A stretch of 64,000 nucleotides of DNA from Ornithinimicrobium humiphilum (lineage in GTDB: Bacteria; Actinomycetota; Actinomycetes; Actinomycetales; Dermatophilaceae), in the NCBI RefSeq assembly GCF_006716885.1, contig NZ_VFPU01000002.1, forward strand, positions 248,001-312,000, read 5' to 3'. Below are positions 15,956 to 24,482 of the stretch, in pieces. How positions within the stretch are numbered: the first letter of the stretch is position 1; each line of letters opens with the position of its first letter. The position numbers were made by a program, and so were the translations under genes. Below the pieces are notes generated by a model. It was not told the origin of the DNA. It ran no database searches and was given only the letters and a program-made list of their open reading frames with translations.

Positions 15956-16948
15956 TCACACCGGCAGGTATGCCGTGCCGCGCGCATCCGCGCTCAGCCG
16001 CACCCGCTCCCCCGCCTCGTGGGACGGGTCGTCGCCGAGAGCACCGACCGGCCCGACCCCGTCGACATCGACCGTCAGCAGCACCGAGTCGGAGGTCGTC
16101 ACGGCCCGCGACACCGTCCCCGAGAGGGCACCGGAGGGGTCGACCCGCAGGGCGCTGCGCCGCAGCGCCACCGTCCCGTCGCGAGGCCCGGCCCCACCCG
16201 CCGCCGACATCACCCGGTCGGCCGACGCCCCCTCGAGGAACGTGCCATAGCCGATGAAAGAGGCGACCTCGCGGGAGACCGGCGCACGCCATACCTGCGC
16301 GGTGTCGCCCTCCTGGGCGATGCGGCCGTCGAGCATGACCGCCATCCGGTCGGCGACGGTGAAGGCCTCGTCGTGGTCGTGGGTGACCATGACCGCGGTG
16401 GTGCCGGTCTCGACGAGGATCTCGCGCAGGTCGCCGGCGAGCCGGTCGCGCAGCGAGCGGTCGAGCGCCGAGAGCGGCTCGTCGAGCAGGAGCAGGGCGG
16501 GGTCGGCCGCGAGCGAACGGGCGAGCGCGACGCGCTGCTGCTCGCCGCCGGAGAGGGTGGGGGTGCGGCGCGGGCCGTAGCCGGGCAGTCCGACGAGCTC
16601 GAGCAGCTCGGCGACCCGGCGCTCCCGCTCGGCCCGGCCGACGCGGCGCAGGCGCAGCGGGTAGGCGATGTTGTCGGCGACCGTCGCGTGGGCGAAGAGC
16701 TGGCCGTCCTGGAACATCAGCGCGAAGCCGCGCTCGTGGGTGGGCACGCCGGCGAGGTCGCGCCCGCCCCAGGTGAGGGTGCCGGCGGCGAGCGGCTCGA
16801 GGCCGGCGATCGCGCGCAGCAGGGTCGACTTGCCGCACCCGGAGGGCCCGAGCACCGCGAGCACCGAGCCCTCCTCCAGGGTCAGCGAGACGCGGTCGAC
16901 CGCGGTCTTGGCGCCGAAGCGCACCGTCACGTCCGTCAGTTGCAGCAT
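15956..16948 (-). CDS. thiQ: Thiamine-type ABC transporter ATP-binding protein
   Basis: A 330-residue ABC ATPase with Walker A GPSGCGKST (near 35), signature LSGGEQQRVALARS, Walker B LLLLDEPLSALD and H-loop VMVTHDHDE. The C-terminal 100 residues form a TOBE-like regulatory domain. It is the last gene of a thiB-thiP-thiQ set, starting 10 bp after thiP. The ligand assignment rests on the two TPP riboswitches that control the locus, not on the ATPase itself, which would otherwise be read as a spermidine/iron-type component. Confidence 0.85.
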   Translation of the reverse strand: MLQLTDVTVRFGAKTAVDRVSLTLEEGSVLAVLGPSGCGKSTLLRAIAGLEPLAAGTLTWGGRDLAGVPTHERGFALMFQDGQLFAHATVADNIAYPLRLRRVGRAERERRVAELLELVGLPGYGPRRTPTLSGGEQQRVALARSLAADPALLLLDEPLSALDRSLRDRLAGDLREILVETGTTAVMVTHDHDEAFTVADRMAVMLDGRIAQEGDTAQVWRAPVSREVASFIGYGTFLEGASADRVMSAAGGAGPRDGTVALRRSALRVDPSGALSGTVSRAVTTSDSVLLTVDVDGVGPVGALGDDPSHEAGERVRLSADARGTAYLPV

Positions 16949-16958
16949 CTGGTCCTCC

Positions 16959-18668
16959 TCAGAACGTCCCGACCGAGCCCACGCGCAGGCGTTCGACGAC
17001 GCCCATGACCGTGACGGTCACGAGCGCGAGGATGACGCTGGCGGCGAGGGCCATGCCCAGGTGCTCGGCACCGGGGCGGGAGATGAGCTGGTAGATCACG
17101 ACCGGCACGGTGGGCCGGTCGGGGCGGGCCAGGAAGGCGGTCGCCCCGAACTCGCCCAGCGCCACCGCGAAGGCGAAGCCGGTGGCGGCCAGCAGCGGCC
17201 GCGCCAGCACCGGCGCCTCGGCGGTCCACGCCGCCCGCCACGGGCCGGCGCCGAGGGCGGAGGCGGCCTCGCGCTGGCGGGGGTCGACCGAGCGCAGCAC
17301 CGGGGCGAGGGTGCGCACCACGAGCGGTAGCGCGACCATCGCCTGCGCGATCGGCACCAGGATCGGCGAGGAGCGCAGGTCCAGCGGCGGCCGGTCGAGG
17401 GTGATGAGGAAGCCGAAGCCGACGGTCACCGCCGAGATGCCCAGCGGCAGCATGAACGCCCCGTCCAGCGTCGAGACCACTCCCGACCACCAGCGGGAGC
17501 GCGGCCGGCGGGAGACGACGAGGGCGACGATCACCCCGAGCACCATCGCGAGCACGGTGGCGTCGACGGCGGCGCGCAGCGAGTTGGCGACCGCCTCGGT
17601 CACGCTGACCCGCAGCACCGGGGTCGAGTCGGGGTCGGCGAGGGCGCGGTAGTTGGCCAGCGTCCAGGCCCCGCCCCGCCGCAGCGAGCGGACGACGAGG
17701 GTGCCGACCGGCAGCAGCACGAAGACGACCGCGACACCCGTCATGACCAGGGCGGGTATGTCGTGCCGCCGGGGGCGGCGGGCGGCCGCGCGGGCGCCGA
17801 CCCGTTTGAGGCTCTGCTCGCGGGAGCGGCGGGTGCGGGCCGCCAGCGTCAGCAGCACGACGACCGCGACGAGCTGGAGCACCGAGAGCACCGCGGCACC
17901 CTGCAGGTCGAGGAACTGCGTGGTCAGCAGGTAGATCTCGGTCTCGACGGTGCCGTAGCGCAGGCCGCCGAGGGTGAGCACCACCCCGAACGCCGTGGAG
18001 CAGAAGAGGAAGACGAGGGTGGCCGCCGACACCACGGCCGGCGCGAGGGCCGGGAGGGTGACGGTGCGCCATACCTGCCAGGGCGAGGCGCCCAGGGCGG
18101 CGGCGGACTCCTCGGCCCGCCGGTCCAGCCCCTCCCACAGCCCGCCGACGGTGCGCACGACGACGGCGAGGTTGAAGAAGACGAAGGCGAGCAGGATCGG
18201 CACCCAGGTGCCGTCCCAGCCGAGGGCGCCGAGCGGGCCGCCCTTGGACAGCAGCGAGCGGAACATCACGCCGACGACGACGGTCGGCAGCACGAACGGC
18301 ATGACGACGACCGCACGCAGCAGCCCGCGGCCGGGGAAGCGCAGCCGGTAGAGCGCGAAGGCGACCGGCAGCCCCAGCACGAGGGTGAGGACGGTGCCGG
18401 CGGCGGCGCTCCACAGCGTGAACCACAGCACCCGCAGCGTGCGGGCGCGGCCGAGCACGTCGGGGACGCCGGAGAGGTCGAGGCTGCCGTCGGGCAGGAA
18501 CCCGCGGGCGAGCATGCCGCCGACGGGCAGCACGAAGAAGACCGCCAGGAAGGCCAGCGGCACCAGGGCCGCCGCGCCCAGCGCGAGGCCGGGCCCGGTC
18601 AGGTATGCCGTCCGCCGGGGGCGGGTGGTGGGTGCAGGCGTCGGGTGCGACGCCGCGGGCAGTGTCAT
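16959..18668 (-). CDS. thiP: Thiamine-type ABC transporter permease (fused double permease)
   Basis: A 569-residue protein with about twelve membrane helices, made of two tandem permease modules of the ThiP/FbpB type. EAA-like loops are seen in both halves: AAALGASPWQVWRTVTLPAL near 190 and EAASALGAGPWRAAWTAEAPVL near 460. The ATG at 18668 takes its ribosome-binding site AAGGA from the 3' end of the TPP riboswitch immediately upstream, so translation can be switched directly by thiamine pyrophosphate. A basic central loop (RRPRRHD) joins the halves. Confidence 0.85.
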   Translation of the reverse strand: MTLPAASHPTPAPTTRPRRTAYLTGPGLALGAAALVPLAFLAVFFVLPVGGMLARGFLPDGSLDLSGVPDVLGRARTLRVLWFTLWSAAAGTVLTLVLGLPVAFALYRLRFPGRGLLRAVVVMPFVLPTVVVGVMFRSLLSKGGPLGALGWDGTWVPILLAFVFFNLAVVVRTVGGLWEGLDRRAEESAAALGASPWQVWRTVTLPALAPAVVSAATLVFLFCSTAFGVVLTLGGLRYGTVETEIYLLTTQFLDLQGAAVLSVLQLVAVVVLLTLAARTRRSREQSLKRVGARAAARRPRRHDIPALVMTGVAVVFVLLPVGTLVVRSLRRGGAWTLANYRALADPDSTPVLRVSVTEAVANSLRAAVDATVLAMVLGVIVALVVSRRPRSRWWSGVVSTLDGAFMLPLGISAVTVGFGFLITLDRPPLDLRSSPILVPIAQAMVALPLVVRTLAPVLRSVDPRQREAASALGAGPWRAAWTAEAPVLARPLLAATGFAFAVALGEFGATAFLARPDRPTVPVVIYQLISRPGAEHLGMALAASVILALVTVTVMGVVERLRVGSVGTF

Positions 18669-18673
18669 GCGCG

Positions 18674-18757
18674 ACTTCCTTCGCCGGTGCTAGCCGGAGC
18701 AGGTTCGGAGGGTCTGCGGTCGAGCCGCACTCTCAGCGCCGGAGCGCTCCCCTGTCG
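18674..18757 (-). ncRNA. TPP riboswitch 2 (thiP leader)
   Basis: Read on the minus strand, the THI-box landmarks are in order: ACAGGGGAGC, GCTGAGAGTGCGG, CCGCAGACCCTCCGAACCTG, and CTCCGGCTAGCACCGGCGAAGG. The ribosome-binding site AAGGA of thiP lies inside the last helix, pointing to translational control. It lies between a 35-codon gene and thiP, separate from riboswitch 1 before thiB. Very similar in sequence to riboswitch 1, so duplication is likely. Confidence 0.93.
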
Positions 18758-18790
18758 TTGGTCACGACCACCCTACGTCGCGCGGGCGCC

Positions 18791-18898
18791 TCAGCCGAAC
18801 TCGGCGTCGACCTCCACCGCATGGGTCGGGCACAGCAAGCTGCCGCCGTACTGCACGACGGCATCGCCGTCGCAGCCGTGAACGATGCACCGTTGCAT
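18791..18898 (-). CDS. Small Cys/His protein (35 residues)
   Basis: A 35-residue reading frame from ATG at 18898, starting MQRCIVHGCDGDAVVQYGG and ending AEFG. It has Cys4, Cys9, Cys23 and His26, a CX4C...CPTH arrangement like a tiny zinc ribbon. AGGAG lies about 11 nt before the ATG. It sits between thiB and the thiP riboswitch, in the same orientation. The cysteine spacing and ribosome-binding site argue for a real gene; no family is recognised with certainty. Confidence 0.55.
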   Translation of the reverse strand: MQRCIVHGCDGDAVVQYGGSLLCPTHAVEVDAEFG

Positions 18899-19025
18899 TG
18901 GTCGCCTCTCCTGGTCCTCCCCCGAGCACCTCGACCGTAGGATCGAAGTTAGAGGGCGCCTAGGGCCTTTGGACCTAGGACAGGGCCCAAATCGGCGAAG
19001 TTGGGACCGGAGTGGCTGGAGGGGC

Positions 19026-20186
19026 TCAGCCGGTGGCGATGTCCGCCCATTCGCGCAGCCAGTTCTCCCGCTCGGCCTCGATCTGGCGGGGCGGCACGCT
19101 GATCGGCTGCTCGGCCAGCGGCGCCCACTGGGCCCACAGCTCGGGGAGGACAACCTGGTCGTCCACGGGATACATGAACATGTTGTCCGGTATGGCGGCC
19201 TGGACCTCGGGGCTGACCAGCCAGTCGACGACGGCTTCGGCGCCTGCCGGGTTGGCGGCACCCTCGAGGACCCCGGCGTATTCGACCTGGCGGAAGCAGG
19301 TGTCGAGCAGGGCACTCGTCGTCGGCTGCCAGTAACCCTCGGGGATCGTGAAGGGCGGGCTGGAGGCGTAGGAAAGGACGATCGGCCGGTCACCGTCGCC
19401 GCCACCGGCGGTGAAGTCGACGGTGTAGGCGTCGGTCCATCCGCTGGTCACCTTGGCCCCGTTGGCCATGAGGTCCTCCCAGTAGCCCTGCCACTCACCT
19501 GGACCGAACTCACCGATGGTGGCGAGGAGGAAGGCCATGCCGGGGCTGGAGGTGGTTGCCCCCGGGGTGACGAAGAGGTCCTTGTATTCCGGCTTCGTGA
19601 GGTCGAAGAGCGAGGTGGGCGGGGCGATGCCGTTGTTGGCGAACCAGACGTTGTCGACGTTGACGCAGACGTCGCCGTAGTCCACCGGGGTCAGCCGGTC
19701 CCACGCACCCTCGACTAGATGCTCCTCCGCGGACTCAGGCAGGCCGTCCGAGGTGTAGGAGGCGAGGACGCCCTCACTGACGGCACGGCTGGCGAATGTG
19801 GTGTCGATGCCGAAGACGGCGTCAGCGACCGGGTTGCCCGCCGTCAGCACGAGCTGGTTGGTGAGCTCGCCGGCGTCACCGGACTGCTGGATCTGCAGGT
19901 CGTAGCCGGACTCGGCCTCGAACTGAGCGACCAGCTCGTCCGGCAGGTTGAAGGAGTCGTGCGTGACGAGCACGACGGTGCCGGGGTCGCTCGGCGGCTC
20001 GGCCGGCTCGCTGGTCTCCTCGGTGTCGTCCGGCACCGAGCTCGGCTCCGCGCTGTCCTCGCCCTGAGTGGCCGTGACGCTGGGCGAGGGGGTCTCGTCA
20101 TCGCCTCCACCGGTGAGGGAGCAGGCACTCAGCGGCAGCGCGAGAACGGCTACCGCGGCAAGGGCACGGGTGGTGGATCGGGGCAT
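19026..20186 (-). CDS. thiB: Thiamine-type ABC transporter substrate-binding lipoprotein
   Basis: A 386-residue lipoprotein: signal helix, lipobox LSAC with Cys near 22, a 45-residue acidic/Ser/Pro linker, then a type II periplasmic-binding fold. TVVLVTHDSFNLPDELVAQF near 70 and the SGDAGELTNQLVL block near 102 are typical of ThiB. The ATG at 20186 has GAGGAG 6 nt upstream, separate from the riboswitch helix. The upstream TPP riboswitch supports thiamine or a thiamine precursor as ligand. Co-transcription with thiP is uncertain because thiP has its own riboswitch. Confidence 0.88.
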   Translation of the reverse strand: MPRSTTRALAAVAVLALPLSACSLTGGGDDETPSPSVTATQGEDSAEPSSVPDDTEETSEPAEPPSDPGTVVLVTHDSFNLPDELVAQFEAESGYDLQIQQSGDAGELTNQLVLTAGNPVADAVFGIDTTFASRAVSEGVLASYTSDGLPESAEEHLVEGAWDRLTPVDYGDVCVNVDNVWFANNGIAPPTSLFDLTKPEYKDLFVTPGATTSSPGMAFLLATIGEFGPGEWQGYWEDLMANGAKVTSGWTDAYTVDFTAGGGDGDRPIVLSYASSPPFTIPEGYWQPTTSALLDTCFRQVEYAGVLEGAANPAGAEAVVDWLVSPEVQAAIPDNMFMYPVDDQVVLPELWAQWAPLAEQPISVPPRQIEAERENWLREWADIATG

Positions 20187-20201
20187 GTCGTCTCCTCGTT
20201 G

Positions 20202-20287
20202 ACTTCCTTCGCCGGTGCTAACCGGAGCAGGTTCAAGGGTCTGCGGCACCGCCGCACTCTCAGCGCCCTTGCGGCGCTCCCCTGTCG
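20202..20287 (-). ncRNA. TPP riboswitch 1 (thiB leader)
   Basis: On the minus strand the landmarks are ACAGGGGAGCGCC, GCGCTGAGAGTGCGG, CCGCAGACCCTTGAACCTG and CTCCGGTTAGCACCGGCGAAGG. It ends about 16 nt before the thiB ATG. Only 43 bp separate its 5' side from the divergent DUF4235 gene, so its promoter must lie in that gap or inside the neighbour; TAGCGT on the minus strand (20300-20305) is a candidate -10 element. Confidence 0.93.
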
Positions 20288-20330
20288 TTTCCGCTCTCGA
20301 CGCTAGCACTGCTGTGGCAGGATCGAAGCC

Positions 20331-20615
20331 ATGGGTACTCTCGCCGCCAAGCTCCTGACCGCCGGCGCCGCCGTGCTGGCGGGCATCGTCGCCAAGAAGA
20401 CCACGGACACCACGTGGAAGTTCGTGACCGGGAGCGCCTCCCCCGAGAACCCTGACGACCCGGACATCGACATCAAGGAGGCCGTCGCCTTCGCCGTGCT
20501 GTCTGGTGTCATCGTCGGACTGGCCCGCATGGTGGCCAACCGGCAGGCCACCAGGCTGGTCGCCAAGGGGAGCGGCAGGTCGCCGCAGCGTGTGGCAAAC
20601 GCCACAAACGACTAG
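20331..20615 (+). CDS. DUF4235 family membrane protein
   Basis: A 94-residue protein of the DUF4235 family, common in actinobacteria and of unknown function. It has two hydrophobic segments (LLTAGAAVLAGIVA at 8-21 and AVAFAVLSGVIVGLARMVA at about 50-69) and the family pattern AKKTTDTTWKFVTGS followed by ENPDDPDIDIKEA. It is divergent from thiB. AGGA lies 8 nt before the ATG; the same bases read as CAGGAT could serve as a -10 for a leaderless transcript. Confidence 0.85.
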   Translation: MGTLAAKLLTAGAAVLAGIVAKKTTDTTWKFVTGSASPENPDDPDIDIKEAVAFAVLSGVIVGLARMVANRQATRLVAKGSGRSPQRVANATND

Positions 20616-20636
20616 GAGCACTTTGTTCTGCTACAG

Positions 20637-20667
20637 CCCATAAGGCATCATGGGGACGTCCCATAAG
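20637..20667. promoter_or_regulatory. Paired CCCATAAG direct repeats before the capsule operon
   Basis: CCCATAAG occurs at 20637-20644 and 20660-20667, 23 bp apart start to start (about two helical turns). Between and overlapping them is the inverted repeat ATGGG-gacgt-CCCAT (20650-20664). The site lies 26 bp before the first capsule gene and is a candidate operator. Confidence 0.35.
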
Positions 20668-20692
20668 TCGTGCCACTCGAGGGGATTTTGGC

Positions 20693-22540
20693 ATGCCGCA
20701 AAATGGTCTGGACCCGTCCACACCCGTTTCCGAATCCAAGTTTGGCCGACGCAGCCCTGCCCGTGAGGCAGTTGTCCGAGGTCTGTGGATTGCCACCGAC
20801 AGCGCCTGCTGGGCGGTTGCAGTACTCGTCAGCCTCTTCACCCGCCTGGCCGTCAACCCAGATCTCTTCGCCCAGGCGAATGCCTGGCTTTCTGCCCTGA
20901 TCGCGGCAGCCCTGCATGCCGCCGTTGGCATCCTGACGGGGCCGTACATGGTCCGACACATGCGCGGCAGCTTCGACGAGGTCACCTCCGTCGTGAAGAC
21001 AGCCGTGATCGCAGGCGCCCTGTTTGTAGCGGTCGCTTGGGCCACGCCGGCGGACATGCTGTTGCCCCGGTCCGTTGCGGTTCTCGCACCCGCGCTGGCG
21101 ATCGTCCTGATGCTGGCCGTCCGGTTCACGGTTCGGACCTACCGCGCACAGCGGATGGCGAAGAACCCGAGTGGCGAGAAGGTCATCGTGCTCGGTGCCG
21201 GCCTGGCCGGTCGGCGACTCGTGCACAACATGCTGCACGACGACCAGGCGCAATTCACTCCCGTAGCGCTCCTGGACGACGACCGGTCGAAGCGCCGCCT
21301 CAAGATCGAGGGCGTCCGCGTCATGGGAACCCGTCGTGACCTCGCGAGCATCGCGGAAGCCACCAAGGCACGTTACGTCGCCGTCGCGATCCCGCGCGCC
21401 AAGCCCGAACTTCTGCGAGAGATCCAGCAGCAAGCACGCAACCTGGGCCTCCAGATCAAGATGCTCCCCCCGATCGAGGAGTGGATGCGCCAGAGCGACC
21501 CGAGCTCCACGGACCTCCGCGACCTGAACCTCGAGGACCTGCTCGGCCGGCGGGCCGTCCAGCTCGACCAGCACGCCATCTCGGAGCACATCACGGGCAA
21601 GGTCGTCCTGGTCACCGGCGCGGGCGGCTCGATCGGCTCCGAGCTCTGCAGGCAGATCTCCGCATTCCACCCTGCCCGGCTCGTCATGCTCGACCGAGAT
21701 GAATCTGCACTGCACGCAGCCCAGCTCAGCCTCACGGGGCGAGCGCTCCTCCATGGGGAGGACCTCCTGCTGGCCGACATCCGGAACGATGACACCCTGC
21801 TCGAGCACTTCACCGAAATCAAGCCTGACGTCGTCTTCCATGCCGCCGCACTCAAGCACCTGAGCCTTCTAGAGCGCTACCCCGCAGAAGCGTGGAAGAC
21901 GAACGTCCTTGGCACCCTCAACGTCCTCGACGCGGCGGCTCGCGCGGGAGTGGGGACCTTCGTCAACATCTCGACCGACAAAGCCGCCAGCCCTACCTCG
22001 GTTCTCGGCTACTCCAAGCGAGTTGCCGAAAGACTCACCGCGCACTACGCAGCCACCCAGCCTGGCCGATATGTCTCAGTGCGCTTCGGCAATGTTCTCG
22101 GGTCTCGTGGATCTGTCATTCCCGCTTTCACCGAACAGATCCGGCAGGGTGGCCCAGTCACCGTGACGCACCCAGACGTGGAGCGCTACTTCATGCTCAT
22201 TCCGGAAGCCTGTCAGCTCGTGCTACAGGCTGGCGCCATCGGTCGCGACGGCCAAGTGATGGTCCTCGACATGGGTACCCCAGTCAAGATCGTCGACGTT
22301 GCCCGTGAACTAATCGCCCTGTCCGGTAAGCAGATCGAAATTCAGTTCACCGGCCTCCGCCCCGGCGAAAAGCTCACTGAAGTTCTTTTCACAGACGGCG
22401 AGAACCACTTGGAGACTGGGCACCCGCTCATGACCGCGGTGGCTGTCCCTGCAACGAACCCGGGGCACCTGCCCGCATTGCATCAAGCACGATCCGCCGA
22501 GGTTACTCATGCTCTTCGCGCCCACTGTCTAACGTCATGA
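20693..22540 (+). CDS. Membrane-bound nucleotide-sugar 4,6-dehydratase (CapD/WbpM/PglF type)
   Basis: A 615-residue protein: four N-terminal membrane helices (about 25-140), a Rossmann-like linker with VIVLGAGLAGRR, and a C-terminal extended SDR domain. NAD-binding GAGGSIGSE is near 308-316, and the active-site GYSKRVAE has Tyr440 and Lys442; family members use a modified YxxxK/SYK region. NISTDKA precedes it. The reaction is expected to be 4,6-dehydration of UDP-GlcNAc (or epimerisation), the first step to a deoxy-amino sugar. It opens an operon of overlapping genes. Composition shifts along the gene from moderate to high GC and back, unlike the chromosome. Confidence 0.88.
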   Translation: MPQNGLDPSTPVSESKFGRRSPAREAVVRGLWIATDSACWAVAVLVSLFTRLAVNPDLFAQANAWLSALIAAALHAAVGILTGPYMVRHMRGSFDEVTSVVKTAVIAGALFVAVAWATPADMLLPRSVAVLAPALAIVLMLAVRFTVRTYRAQRMAKNPSGEKVIVLGAGLAGRRLVHNMLHDDQAQFTPVALLDDDRSKRRLKIEGVRVMGTRRDLASIAEATKARYVAVAIPRAKPELLREIQQQARNLGLQIKMLPPIEEWMRQSDPSSTDLRDLNLEDLLGRRAVQLDQHAISEHITGKVVLVTGAGGSIGSELCRQISAFHPARLVMLDRDESALHAAQLSLTGRALLHGEDLLLADIRNDDTLLEHFTEIKPDVVFHAAALKHLSLLERYPAEAWKTNVLGTLNVLDAAARAGVGTFVNISTDKAASPTSVLGYSKRVAERLTAHYAATQPGRYVSVRFGNVLGSRGSVIPAFTEQIRQGGPVTVTHPDVERYFMLIPEACQLVLQAGAIGRDGQVMVLDMGTPVKIVDVARELIALSGKQIEIQFTGLRPGEKLTEVLFTDGENHLETGHPLMTAVAVPATNPGHLPALHQARSAEVTHALRAHCLTS

Positions 22541-23511
22541 CTTCCGCTCCTCTCCAACGGAATAAGAACGGACGAAGCACGATTGCGCGGGCAGCGCTTG
22601 CGACCACGGCCCTTACTTACCCTCTTCGATATATACTCGAGCGCCGGGGCAGATTGGATGTACCGAACCACCGCTCATCACACACCACACCAATCCCGCG
22701 AGGGGGCGGACTAGCAGCCTTGGTGGGTGCTGCAGCGGTCGCTGGGTTGACTCGGGTAGCACCGCGCTCTGCTCGCTGTGTGGGCATAGCCGCTCTTGGA
22801 ATCGTCGGTTGGATTGACGATGCTACGGGGCACGTCCCCCAAGCAGTTCGCCTGGCGACCCAAGCAACCACTGGGGCCCTCACGTTCAGCACTGGCACGT
22901 GGGACCGCATTGTGGGAGCTGTAACAACAACCGGCGTCGTCAATGTAGTTAACTTCATGGACGGAATCAACGGAATATCTTCGTTGACGGCCATAACCTG
23001 GGGCTTGAATGCTCTGACCTTGGAGGACGAGAGCGAAGACTTGGGAAGGATCGGGGCTCTAGTCGCCGGCTCGGGCTTGGGCTTCCTCCCCCACAATGCT
23101 CCTAGGGCCCGAATCTTCTTGGGGGACGCGGGCAGTTACGCCCTTGGTGCAGCCATGACAGCCGGCATCCTGAGCTGCGACACGTGGCCGGCACGTTACC
23201 GAGCCGCTGCCCCCCTCATGCTGTATGGGGTCGATGCGGCGCAGGCCATTGTACGTCGCGCCGCCGCCGGAGAACCACTCATGGAGCCGCACCGTGAGCA
23301 CATTTACCAAAAGCTCGTAGATGCCGGGTATCCCCACATCGTGGTGGCCGCCCTTCACGCCGCCGGTTCGGCCGGCATCGCGCACGCATCCACCAAGAGC
23401 GTTAGGACCGCCGCTCTGGGCACCACGCTGTATGTTGGTTGCTATTTAGGCTTAGGCGCTCTCGTTCGCCCAAGGCGCAAAGATTCATCTGTGAGGGCGG
23501 GAGTGCGGTGA
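22537..23511 (+). CDS. Polyprenyl-phosphate glycosyl-1-phosphate transferase (WecA/WbpL family)
   Basis: A 324-residue polytopic membrane enzyme of the MraY/WecA superfamily, which starts glycan assembly on undecaprenyl phosphate. Clear motifs are DVPNHRSSHTTPIPRGGG (about 41-58), GWIDDATGH with the Asp pair (about 90), NFMDGINGI (about 139), FLGDAGSYALG (about 191) and HREHIYQKLVDAGYP. It overlaps the dehydratase by ATGA at 22537-22540. With the upstream enzyme it fits the WbpM-WbpL pairing, so the primed sugar may be a deoxy-amino sugar made by the first gene. Third-position GC is clearly lower than in the flanking chromosome. Confidence 0.88.
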   Translation: MTSAPLQRNKNGRSTIARAALATTALTYPLRYILERRGRLDVPNHRSSHTTPIPRGGGLAALVGAAAVAGLTRVAPRSARCVGIAALGIVGWIDDATGHVPQAVRLATQATTGALTFSTGTWDRIVGAVTTTGVVNVVNFMDGINGISSLTAITWGLNALTLEDESEDLGRIGALVAGSGLGFLPHNAPRARIFLGDAGSYALGAAMTAGILSCDTWPARYRAAAPLMLYGVDAAQAIVRRAAAGEPLMEPHREHIYQKLVDAGYPHIVVAALHAAGSAGIAHASTKSVRTAALGTTLYVGCYLGLGALVRPRRKDSSVRAGVR

Positions 23512-24482
23512 GTTCCATGACTGTCTCAGTAGTTGGCGCCTCGGGCTTCGTTGGCAGCCACGTAGCGGCACGCTTGGAAGCTTCGGGTCACAGGGTGATC
23601 CGACTTCCAGCCCCAAGGATCACCTCAACTCGAGAAGGTGCCTCAACCGCTTGGCGCAACTCACCCGCCCTTGTCGAAGCTCTTGCTGACGCGGTGGCAG
23701 GCTCGGGCGCCCTCGTAAACTGCGCAGGACTACCCGACGCCTCCGCGGGGGAGAGCCCGATGCTCTTCGGGGCTAACGCAGCCCTTCCAGGCATTCTTGT
23801 CGCCGCTGCGGAGGTAGCCCATATACCGCGCTTCGTCCACGTCAGCAGCGCAGTTGTCCAGGGTGGCAAGGCCGTGTTGGACACCAGTGCACCCTCGGCG
23901 GCACATTCTCCATACGCACTCAGTAAGTCTTTGGGTGAGCGCACCGTGCATGCTCCGCCGCAACACAACACGCTACGGGTCTGCTACCGCCCGCCATCTG
24001 TACACGCCCCAAGCCGCCGCATCACACGGTCCCTGTTCTGGATTGCCAATTCGCCGCTCTCCACCGTCGTGGCGCCGGGAGACCGGCCGACCCCGCAAGC
24101 ACATATCGAAAATGTGGCGGACGCCATTGCGTTCTTATCAACTACTACAACTCCGCCGCCCAGCACTGTGGTCCACCCCTACGAAGGCTGGACGACTGCG
24201 AGTTTTCTAACCATGCTTGCCTCCGGGCGCCCGCCTCGACGCATTCCCGAGGTCTTAGCCACTCCCATCGATCGAATGCTCCGTCTTGCCGCACGATCCC
24301 CGAGCCTCGCTCCTAATGCCCGCCGGCTACACATGCTGTGGTTCGGTCAGAAGCAGGCACCGAGTTGGTTGACTGAGCATTCTTGGAAACCTCCTGCCGG
24401 GCCCGACGCATGGACGCAGATGGTGGTTGCCCTTGCAACCACACGACCCACCTCACCTCCGAAAAATAAGGACTCCTCATGA
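23508..24482 (+). CDS. NAD-dependent epimerase/dehydratase
   Basis: An extended SDR of about 324 residues. VSVVGASGFVGSHVA gives the N-terminal NAD(P) motif, and SPYALSKSLGE contains the YxxxK active site. The start is GTG at 23508 overlapping the previous stop as GTGA, with GGGCGGGAG upstream; ATG at 23517 is the alternative. It probably modifies the lipid-linked or nucleotide sugar, for example as a 4-ketoreductase. Low third-position GC matches its neighbours. Confidence 0.75.
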   Translation: MSSMTVSVVGASGFVGSHVAARLEASGHRVIRLPAPRITSTREGASTAWRNSPALVEALADAVAGSGALVNCAGLPDASAGESPMLFGANAALPGILVAAAEVAHIPRFVHVSSAVVQGGKAVLDTSAPSAAHSPYALSKSLGERTVHAPPQHNTLRVCYRPPSVHAPSRRITRSLFWIANSPLSTVVAPGDRPTPQAHIENVADAIAFLSTTTTPPPSTVVHPYEGWTTASFLTMLASGRPPRRIPEVLATPIDRMLRLAARSPSLAPNARRLHMLWFGQKQAPSWLTEHSWKPPAGPDAWTQMVVALATTRPTSPPKNKDSS

